This document shows, in pieces, positions 1 through 4,914 of a DNA stretch of 7,804 bases (position 1 is its first letter; each line of letters begins with the position of its first letter). Source of the DNA: Actinomycetes bacterium. GTDB lineage: Bacteria > Actinomycetota > Thermoleophilia > Solirubrobacterales > Solirubrobacteraceae. A program made the position numbers and the translations under genes. Where the stretch lies: positions 1 to 7,804 of the forward strand of contig JAEZDB010000235.1 in assembly GCA_023429855.1 (NCBI GenBank), in the 5' to 3' direction. The notes under the pieces were generated by a model. It had not been told where the DNA came from. It searched no databases and saw only the letters and a list, made by a program, of their open reading frames with translations.

Positions 1-1
1 C

Positions 2-640
2 GACCACATCGGCATGGCCGTCGCGCTGCGCGCGGCGCTCAGCCCCGGCGACGACGCCATCGATGTCGGCGCGCACCTCGGCGACGTGACCCGGCAGATC
101 CTGCAGAGCACCGTCACCGGCCGCGTGCTCGCCGTCGAGCCGCTTCCGCACCTTGCAGCAGGCCTGCGACGCACGCTCGTCGACGCCGTGATCATCGAGG
201 AATGCGCCCTGACCGACGGCGAACCCGGCGAAGTCGAGTTCCTCCACGTGAAGAACAACCCGGGCTACAGTGGGCTCAAGGAGCGCGACTACCCGGAAGA
301 CCCCGAGTTCGAGAAGCTCACGGTCAAGACGCAGCGCCTCGACGACCTCGTCGAGAAGCACGGGCTCAAGCCGCGGCTGATCAAGATCGACGTCGAGGGT
401 GCCGAGCTGCTCGTGCTGCGCGGTGCCGCGAAGACGATCAAGGAGTACAAGCCGTTGATACTCGTCGAGCACGGCAGCGCCGCGCTCGGCTACGGCGAGA
501 GCCCCGCGACGTTCTACGACTGCGTCACCGAGCTCGGCCTGCGCGTCTTCAACTTCGACGGCGACGCGCCGTACGACCGCGGCGCGTTCATCAACGCCGT
601 CGGTCCCAACCACTACTTCAACTTCCTGCTGCGGCCCTAG
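2..640 (+). CDS. FkbM-family SAM-dependent methyltransferase, 5' end outside the window
   Basis: The C-terminal part of a methyltransferase of the FkbM family (Methyltransf_21), which usually O-methylates sugars or secondary metabolites using S-adenosylmethionine. The frame is open to the window edge; the first internal ATG is at 14, but in-frame residues before it (DHIG) look like family sequence, so the true start is probably upstream. Numbered from the ATG at 14, SAM motif I is DVGAHLG (17-23), the acidic residue of the following strand is in AVEPLP (Glu42), and the FkbM signature KIDVEGAELLVLRGA covers about 124-138. The C-terminus (NHYFNFLLRP) is complete, with a TAG stop. It converges on the lipase gene. 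Given the Wzz/Wzy-like pair at the other end of the window, a surface-polysaccharide substrate is a reasonable inference, but the sequence does not show the substrate. Family assignment is confident; the start and substrate are not. Confidence 0.88.
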   Translation, partial: DHIGMAVALRAALSPGDDAIDVGAHLGDVTRQILQSTVTGRVLAVEPLPHLAAGLRRTLVDAVIIEECALTDGEPGEVEFLHVKNNPGYSGLKERDYPEDPEFEKLTVKTQRLDDLVEKHGLKPRLIKIDVEGAELLVLRGAAKTIKEYKPLILVEHGSAALGYGESPATFYDCVTELGLRVFNFDGDAPYDRGAFINAVGPNHYFNFLLRP

Positions 641-735
641 CGGGCGGCGCACAACGCGCGAACGCCGCGCTGCGAGGCTGCCGCAGAACAACGCGGGAAG
701 CCGAGCGAATGACGAGGCGCGTCCAGCCGCCCCGC

Positions 736-761
736 GCAGGGTTCGCAGACGCGAACCCTGC
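736..761. terminator. Perfect 11-bp hairpin in the convergent gap (first of two)
   Basis: GCAGGGTTCGC (736-746), a 4-nt AGAC loop and its exact reverse complement (751-761) form a GC-rich hairpin between the convergent methyltransferase and lipase genes. It abuts a second hairpin. No U-rich tract follows on either strand, so it is not a classical intrinsic terminator; U-less hairpin terminators have been described in actinobacteria. The terminator role is inferred from position and symmetry. In the rest of the gap (641-735) I see no gene, only a weak 6-bp GC inverted repeat (644-649 with 663-668). Confidence 0.5.
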
Positions 762-793
762 TTGGCGGCCCGGAGTTAGGACCGGGCCGCCAA
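762..793. terminator. Perfect 12-bp hairpin just after the lipase stop (second of two)
   Basis: TTGGCGGCCCGG (762-773), an 8-nt loop and the exact reverse complement (782-793) form a strong stem. Seen from the lipase transcript it begins about 9 nt beyond the TAA stop (803-805), the usual place for a terminator, and it is followed directly by the 736-761 hairpin. Neither strand has a U tract after it. It probably ends the lipase message and, with its partner, blocks read-through from the methyltransferase side. The structure is certain from the sequence; the function is inferred. Confidence 0.55.
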
Positions 794-802
794 CGTGAGG
801 GA

Positions 803-2107
803 TTAGCCAGTGGCGCCCGGAACCGCGTAGCAGTTCGTGCCGCCGGCCTTGCCGATCAGGCGATCCCGGAGCCAGATCTGGCTCGAATCGAGGTTCGTCA
901 GCATCGGCCCGAGGTGGTTGAGCGAGCTGCCACCGCTGCCGAGCGGCTGGCTGACCGGCGCCCAGCGGACCTGCGCGCCGAGGCGGCACCAGTCAGCGGC
1001 GAGCTGGCGAGCCTGCAAGTGGCCGACGATGTCGTCCTTCGTGCCCGACACGATCTGCACCGGCACGGTCGGCTTGATCTTGCCGATGCGCTGCTTGTCG
1101 ACCACGGCGAGCACATCGGGCATGCCCGAGACGACGGTGTAGGCCGACAGCTTCGACGTCGTCCACTCGTTCGTCTTCTTGTAGGCGAAGCTCGCGAGCG
1201 ACTCGCCGATGCACTGGTTCGAGACCTTGGCGAGGGCGGCCTTGCCGGCGTTGTTCGTCTTGGCGGCGAGGATCGGACCGAGCTCGGGGTTGTTGGCCAC
1301 AAGGCCGTTGATCGCGTAGCCAAGCACGCCCGTCAGCGAGGTGCCGTCGGCGGTCTTCAGGACCTCAAGCAGGTTGGCGGGCGGGGCGCCAGCGTAGCCG
1401 GCCTTGAGGTTCACGTCGGGGGCGTAGGAGCTGGCGAGCTCAAGCGCCGCAGCCGAGGCGCCGCCACCCTGCGAGTAGCCGTAGGTGCCGACCGGCGACT
1501 CCGCGGTCACCGACGCGCCCGGAACCTGCAGCGCCGCGCGAGCAGCATCGAGGACCGCGTGTGCCATGTCGACGCGGTCGACGTAGGTGTGGATGCGGGT
1601 CGGGTCGCCGAGACCGATGTAGTCGGTGACGACGACCGCGAGGCCGCGGTTGAGAAGGCCGTAGATGCTGGGGACCTCGTAGCCAACGCCGATCGAACCG
1701 TTCTGGTAGTTCAGCGTGTTCTCAAGCGTCTTCGACGGCGCACACGCGTCGGCCTGGCCCTGCGTGCCCTCGGCGTACGCGACGAGCGGACGCTTGCCGG
1801 GGCCGGTCCAACCCTTGGTCGGCTCGATGTAGAGGCCGGAGACGGCGACGGGGTTGCCGTTGGCGTCGGTCGACTTGTACTGGATGCGCGTCGCCTTGCC
1901 CGGCAGGTACGTCGGGAGGAAGGGGAGGCCGAAGCTCACGCCAAGCTTCTGCGCGTAGGTCTTGATGAGCTTGCCGTTCTCCGCCGGGAGCGTGGCGGGC
2001 GGCAAGTAGAAGGAGTTGTTCGTGGCAGCGTGGGCGGGCGCTGCAGCGAGTGCGCTGGCAACGGCGACGCCAGCGGCGACGGCAAGGCCGCGAATGGACG
2101 GAGTCAT
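803..2107 (-). CDS. Secreted lipase, LIP (secretory lipase) family
   Basis: A 434-residue alpha/beta-hydrolase with an export signal, probably hydrolysing acylglycerols or other esters outside the cell. Residues 1-27 are a Sec-type signal peptide: MTPSIRG, a long Ala/Val core, then APAHA with predicted cleavage before ATNNSF. The nucleophile elbow is GYSQGG with Ser212. Likely partners are Asp358 or Asp359 in SGTKDDIVG and His398 in SSLNHLGP, in the order and spacing expected for the family. The oxyanion region is probably around AYAEGTQG (110-117). The mature part has four cysteines (122, 299, 374, 426), enough for two disulfides. The frame is open 16 codons further to 2155, but I choose the ATG at 2107 because a strong Shine-Dalgarno (AGAGGAAG, minus strand of 2111-2118) precedes it and the signal peptide begins there. 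It stands alone, with hairpins behind it. Family call is confident; true substrate unknown. Confidence 0.9.
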   Translation of the reverse strand: MTPSIRGLAVAAGVAVASALAAAPAHAATNNSFYLPPATLPAENGKLIKTYAQKLGVSFGLPFLPTYLPGKATRIQYKSTDANGNPVAVSGLYIEPTKGWTGPGKRPLVAYAEGTQGQADACAPSKTLENTLNYQNGSIGVGYEVPSIYGLLNRGLAVVVTDYIGLGDPTRIHTYVDRVDMAHAVLDAARAALQVPGASVTAESPVGTYGYSQGGGASAAALELASSYAPDVNLKAGYAGAPPANLLEVLKTADGTSLTGVLGYAINGLVANNPELGPILAAKTNNAGKAALAKVSNQCIGESLASFAYKKTNEWTTSKLSAYTVVSGMPDVLAVVDKQRIGKIKPTVPVQIVSGTKDDIVGHLQARQLAADWCRLGAQVRWAPVSQPLGSGGSSLNHLGPMLTNLDSSQIWLRDRLIGKAGGTNCYAVPGATG

Positions 2108-2140
2108 GGACTTCCTCTGAAGAACTTGGGACACGGCGAC

Positions 2141-2156
2141 CGTGATGGCCGTCACG
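2141..2156. promoter_or_regulatory. Imperfect 16-bp dyad in the lipase leader (possible operator)
   Basis: CGTGATGGCCGTCACG is a near-palindrome: the outer five bases of each arm and the central GGCC match perfectly, with one mismatched position between them (T against G). It lies about 34 bp upstream of the lipase ATG, where a repressor site or a leader hairpin could act. I found no convincing -35/-10 pair nearby, so the promoter of the lipase gene is not located. A dyad of this length can occur by chance in GC-rich DNA. Confidence 0.25.
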
Positions 2157-2241
2157 CGGAGAGTTCCACACCAGCCGAGGACGCAAAATGAAGTTCAGCT
2201 CAATTCGGCTTGGCAGTCCACGGGCCGGATACCCGGATCCT

Positions 2242-2302
2242 CAAACAAACACGGGCGTTTCTGCAACGCCGACGCCCGCCCGTCCGGGGGTGCAGCCGGA
2301 CG
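2242..2302 (-). terminator. Tandem hairpins with a U-rich tail on the minus strand
   Basis: Read on the minus strand, the first hairpin pairs CGTCCGG with CCGGACG (2302-2296 with 2287-2281, 8-nt loop). The second pairs CGGGCGT with ACGCCCG (2278-2272 with 2258-2252) and is followed at once by TGTTTGTTTGA (2251-2241), a U-rich run. An alternative inner stem GGCGTT/AACGCC (2270-2265 with 2259-2254) overlaps the second hairpin. This is the only structure in the window with the stem-plus-U layout of an intrinsic terminator. It lies about 55 bp beyond the stop of the small ORF at 2357-2491 and upstream of the lipase gene, so it would end the transcript of the small ORF and any read-through from fabH. 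Confidence 0.5.
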
Positions 2303-2356
2303 AAAACGAGACAGGCTCGTCAGATTGCCACGGAGCGCCGACCGGGCGCCACCGGC

Positions 2357-2491
2357 TCAGCCGTTGGTGCGGACGGGCGTCGTGCGCGGCAGCAGGCGCT
2401 TGGCCCGCTTGGTGACCGCTCGCGTGAGGAACGTGGCGGGAGCCGTGAAGAGGATGTAGCCGAGACTCGGCAGCGCGGTTGGGAAGAGCAT
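2357..2491 (-). CDS. Putative 44-residue membrane protein
   Basis: I do not recognise this protein. It starts MLFPTALPSLGYILF, has a hydrophobic N-terminal half (about residues 2-25) able to form one membrane helix, then a basic stretch (TKRAKR, about 27-32) and a polar tail ending RTNG. Positive charge after the helix suggests a cytoplasmic C-terminus. About 40 of 44 codons end in G or C, and GC content is high at position 3 and lower at position 2, as in the real genes here, which favours coding on this strand. It follows fabH on the same strand, after the 39-bp palindrome, and a likely terminator lies beyond it. Against it: no Shine-Dalgarno is visible before the ATG, and the frame is open upstream to 2608, through the palindrome, although that part does not look like protein. 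It could instead be the remnant of a longer gene. Confidence 0.45.
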   Translation of the reverse strand: MLFPTALPSLGYILFTAPATFLTRAVTKRAKRLLPRTTPVRTNG

Positions 2492-2556
2492 CGACGCCCA
2501 ACGTAAGTCCGGCTCAGGCGCGCGTCCACGACACGCGTCACTCAAGCTGTGTGCTT

Positions 2557-2595
2557 TTTCTCCGCTTGGGGGACGGCGTCCCCCAAGCGGAGAAA
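2557..2595. repeat. Near-perfect 39-bp palindrome downstream of fabH
   Basis: TTTCTCCGCTTGGGGGACG (2557-2575), one central base (2576) and the exact reverse complement (2577-2595) give a 19-bp perfect inverted repeat. In RNA it would fold as a very stable hairpin with a small GGC-type loop. It starts 31 bp after the fabH stop, so a terminator or 3'-end protecting hairpin for the acp-fabD-fabH message is likely. In either orientation the T bases lie at the 5' foot and the A bases at the 3' foot, so no U tract follows the stem and it is not a classical intrinsic terminator. A dispersed REP-like palindrome is the other main possibility and cannot be tested from one copy. Confidence 0.75.
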
Positions 2596-2626
2596 GCGGA
2601 CCGCGCAAACGGCCCGCCGCGCCCGC

Positions 2627-3634
2627 TCAGGCCGGGTCGGGAACGCCCCAGCGGAGCATGCCGCCACCCCACACGACGCCGGCGCCGAAGGCCGCCGTGA
2701 GCACGAGGTCGCCTTGGTGGAGCAGGCCGTCTTCACGCGCCCGCGTAAACGCCATCGGGATCGTGGCCGCAGAGATGTTGCCGGTGTCGCCGAGGTAGGT
2801 CACCGACTTCTCCGGGTCGATGTCGAGGCGCGCCCCGACCGCTTGGAGGATGCGGCCGTTGGCCTGGTGGAACACAAAGAGGTCGACGTCTTCCTTCGTC
2901 TTCTCGCTCAGCGCGAGCACCTCCTTCGTCACGTTGACCAGCTCGGCCACGGCGACCATGTAGGTCTCCTGGCCTCGCATCCACGTGCGCTCGGTGTTCT
3001 TGAAGCCGCCGATCATCTCCGCGTAGGTGCCGTCGGCCTTGAGGATCAGCTCGCCGACCGCCCCGGGCTTCTCCACCGACTGGCGGGTGAGCACGCCGGC
3101 ACCGGCGCCATCGGCCATCACGGCGACGCCCGCCTTCTGGTCCTCGGACCCGAGCGGCGAGATCACGTCGGAGGCCACGACGAGCACGTTGTTGGCCCGC
3201 CCCGTCTCGATCATCGACGCGGCGTACTTGACGCCCGCGAGCCAGCCGGTGCAGGCGGCCGACACGTCGATCGCGGCCGCGTTGCCCATGCCCATCGCCT
3301 TCGTGAGGAACGGGCCGGCGTTCGGCGTGATCCACGGGAACGTGTAGGTCGCCACGATCACGTGGTCGATGTCGGAGTTCTCCAGGCCGGCCATGTCGAT
3401 GGCGTCCTGCGAAGCCTTCTGGGCGAGCGTGAGGACTGTCTCGTCGACGTCGGCCCAGCGGCGCTCCTTGATGCCGGTGCGCGACTCGAGCCAGTCGGGC
3501 TTGACCCCGATCATCTGCTCGACGACGGCGTTCGGGTACGAGGTGCGCGGCAGCGCGTAGCCGATGCCCGCGATCGTCGCGCGGAACGGCAGGCCGGCGG
3601 GGATGCCGAGGAGGTCGGCGTCTTGGTCGCTCAT
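2627..3634 (-). CDS. fabH: Beta-ketoacyl-ACP synthase III (FabH-type)
   Basis: A 335-residue thiolase-fold condensing enzyme, the usual FabH length. FabH joins an acyl-CoA starter to malonyl-ACP, the first condensation of type II fatty-acid synthesis in the cytoplasm. The Cys-His-Asn triad is complete: Cys128 in SAACTGW, His256 in FHQANGRI (the ACP-contact region) and Asn286 in GNISAATIP. Other family marks are AGIGYALP near the N-terminus, SRTGIKERRW (51-60) and the C-terminal glycine-rich AFGAGVVWGGGMLRW. The ATG overlaps the fabD stop as ATGA (3631-3634), and GGAGG lies 7 nt upstream inside fabD, so start choice and translational coupling are well supported. The starter (acetyl, branched or other) cannot be read from the motifs. 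A role in a specialised lipid or polyketide rather than bulk fatty acids is possible, since the set is incomplete here. Confidence 0.9.
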   Translation of the reverse strand: MSDQDADLLGIPAGLPFRATIAGIGYALPRTSYPNAVVEQMIGVKPDWLESRTGIKERRWADVDETVLTLAQKASQDAIDMAGLENSDIDHVIVATYTFPWITPNAGPFLTKAMGMGNAAAIDVSAACTGWLAGVKYAASMIETGRANNVLVVASDVISPLGSEDQKAGVAVMADGAGAGVLTRQSVEKPGAVGELILKADGTYAEMIGGFKNTERTWMRGQETYMVAVAELVNVTKEVLALSEKTKEDVDLFVFHQANGRILQAVGARLDIDPEKSVTYLGDTGNISAATIPMAFTRAREDGLLHQGDLVLTAAFGAGVVWGGGMLRWGVPDPA

Positions 3635-4527
3635 CGTGCGGCCTCCAGGTCGTCGAGGTTGAGGGCGGGGATGTCTGGGACGGTCTTGCGGGCGAGGTTC
3701 GCCTGGACCTTGCCCGGGCCGATGTCGAGGAAGTGCGTCGGGGCGGGATCCTGCGCCGCGATGGCCTGCAACGTGGCACGCCAGCGGACGCGGCCCGGGA
3801 TGATCGAAGCGAGCTCGTCGACATAGTCGGCGAACGGCGCCGCGGTGAAGCCCGAGTAGACCGGGAAAGCGGGCTCGTGGAACGGTGCGGCCGCCAGGCT
3901 GCCGCGGAACGTCTCTCCGACGGGCTGCATGAACGACGAGTGGGTCGGGCCAGTCGTCTCCAGGTGCACGGCGCGCAAGCCGAGCTCCTTCGCCTCAGCC
4001 GCCAGTGAGTCGAGGGCCGTGCGCAGCCCGCTGGCGACCACCTGATCGGGGGCGTTGTCGTTGCCGTACTCCGCGCCGTGACGCTCGAGCAGACCGTCGA
4101 TCACGTCGTGGACGGACGGTCCGCGGACGGCGAGCATGCCGGCCTCGTCCCACACGGGGAGGCGGTGCTGCTGAAACGCCTCGCCACGATCGGCAGCGAG
4201 GCGCACCGCCGCCGCCGGGTCGAGCACGCCAGACAGCGCGAGGGCGACGAGCTCGCCGAGCGAGTGGCCCGCCGTCGCGACAACGGGGCCGTACTCGGCA
4301 GCCGCATCGTCCTCGTCAAGCAGCGCGAGCGCGCGACGGCCGCGGCCGATGCCGATCGTGACGAGCGCAGCCTGCTGGCGACCGTAGTCGGCCAGCGGGT
4401 CGTCCCACGCGCCCGGGCCGAGCCGCTCCGCGTAGGCGGCGGCGAGGTCGTCGCCACTCGCGCGGATGAGCTCGGGCAGGTCGCGCGGAATCGCCCCCTG
4501 GCCGGGACAGAGGAGGACGACACCCAT
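3631..4527 (-). CDS. fabD: Malonyl-CoA:ACP transacylase (FabD-type)
   Basis: A 298-residue acyltransferase, close to the usual FabD length, which moves malonyl from CoA to the phosphopantetheine arm of ACP. The N-terminus has the CPGQG loop (7-11), the nucleophile elbow is GHSLGE with Ser89, Arg114 in AADRGEAF fits the malonyl-carboxylate-binding arginine, NAPDQVVASG (158-167) matches the family core, and His196 in GPTHSSFM is the catalytic histidine. The C-terminal part shows VRW and FLDIGPGKV, also typical. The start at 4527 gives the standard N-terminus, but no clear Shine-Dalgarno precedes it; it lies 30 bp after the acp stop, so ribosomes ending acp may reinitiate here. It overlaps fabH by ATGA. 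It presumably charges the ACP encoded just upstream. Malonyl specificity is inferred from the arginine and the operon. Confidence 0.9.
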   Translation of the reverse strand: MGVVLLCPGQGAIPRDLPELIRASGDDLAAAYAERLGPGAWDDPLADYGRQQAALVTIGIGRGRRALALLDEDDAAAEYGPVVATAGHSLGELVALALSGVLDPAAAVRLAADRGEAFQQHRLPVWDEAGMLAVRGPSVHDVIDGLLERHGAEYGNDNAPDQVVASGLRTALDSLAAEAKELGLRAVHLETTGPTHSSFMQPVGETFRGSLAAAPFHEPAFPVYSGFTAAPFADYVDELASIIPGRVRWRATLQAIAAQDPAPTHFLDIGPGKVQANLARKTVPDIPALNLDDLEAAR

Positions 4528-4557
4528 GGCTACGTGCGAAACGGCCGGCGGGCGCGG

Positions 4558-4806
4558 CTAGAGGCCGGCTTTGCGGAAGACCGTTTCGAGCGCGTCGCCG
4601 TAGGTCTCGACGCCCTGGAAGTCCTGGGGCTTGATGTCGAGGCCGTAGTCGTCGTGCAGGATCTGGCTCAGCTCGACGATGTCGAGGGAGTCGATGTCGA
4701 GCTCCTCGAGCACCGCGTCGGGCGCGAGCTTGGTCGTGTCGACGTCGAACGCGGCAAGTGCGCGCTCGATTCGGCTTTCGAGAGTTTCACGGGTGAGATC
4801 GGCCAC
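4558..4806 (-). CDS. acpP: Acyl carrier protein
   Basis: An 82-residue acidic carrier protein of standard length. Ser40 in ELDIDSLDIVEL is the 4'-phosphopantetheine attachment site, and the DSLDxVEL helix that meets partner enzymes is canonical. No ATG suits; the start is a GTG at 4806 (protein begins MADLTRETLE), preceded by AGGAG (minus strand of 4817-4821) at a slightly long 10-nt spacing. It is first in the operon with fabD and fabH, so it probably carries the malonyl group loaded by FabD and used by FabH. No dedicated phosphopantetheinyl transferase is in the window. Family assignment is nearly certain; whether this is the main housekeeping ACP or one of several is not decidable here. 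Confidence 0.93.
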   Translation of the reverse strand: MADLTRETLESRIERALAAFDVDTTKLAPDAVLEELDIDSLDIVELSQILHDDYGLDIKPQDFQGVETYGDALETVFRKAGL

Positions 4807-4914
4807 GGGCGGCTGGCTCCTGAGATGGGACGGACCTTGACCGCGCAGTCTACCGGCGAAGTGTGCGCTGCCGCACGGCTTCCTCTCAGGCTGCGAGAAT
4901 GCAGGGCAGTGTCC
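4807..4914. promoter_or_regulatory. Divergent promoter region between acp and the chain-length gene, with a dyad
   Basis: These 108 bp must hold the promoters for the leftward acp-fabD-fabH operon and the rightward polysaccharide pair. On the minus strand TAGACT (4852-4847) resembles a -10 element and would give a leader of roughly 30 nt before the GTG, but no good -35 lies at the right distance. On the plus strand TTGACC (4837-4842) resembles a -35 without a good -10, and GAGAAT (4895-4900) is a weak -10-like hexamer. Between them is the dyad GTGCG-CTGC-CGCAC (4863-4876), which could be an operator for either direction. That promoters are here is near-certain from gene layout; the individual elements are tentative. 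Confidence 0.4.

Noticed and set aside
2108..2155. Sixteen-residue N-terminal extension of the lipase from an ATG at 2155
   Set aside because: It would put a polar segment ahead of a complete signal peptide, while the ATG at 2107 has a strong Shine-Dalgarno six bases upstream.
914..2191. Long plus-strand open frame (425 codons) opposite the lipase gene
   Set aside because: It is antisense to a gene with a full catalytic triad and signal peptide. Its translation is rich in Arg, Val, Asp and Gly without domain features, as expected for a shadow frame in GC-rich DNA.
2306..2320. Short stem ACGAG/CTCGT with a 5-nt loop
   Set aside because: Only 5 bp, no U tract, and no position relative to a gene end that would give it a clear role.
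2210..2506. Plus-strand open frame of 98 codons between lipase and fabH
   Set aside because: It is Arg/Gln/Pro-rich with no domain, and base composition by codon position fits coding on the opposite strand (the 44-residue ORF).
2549..3826. Long plus-strand open frame (425 codons) opposite fabH
   Set aside because: It runs through the 39-bp palindrome and lies antisense to a well-conserved FabH; its low-complexity His/Arg/Asp composition fits a shadow frame.
4078..4914. Plus-strand extension of the chain-length protein upstream of 4915
   Set aside because: It would overlap acp and fabD in antisense, and the sequence before MHDAQARPFF has no Wzz-like character. The ATG at 4915 places the first membrane helix near the N-terminus as expected.
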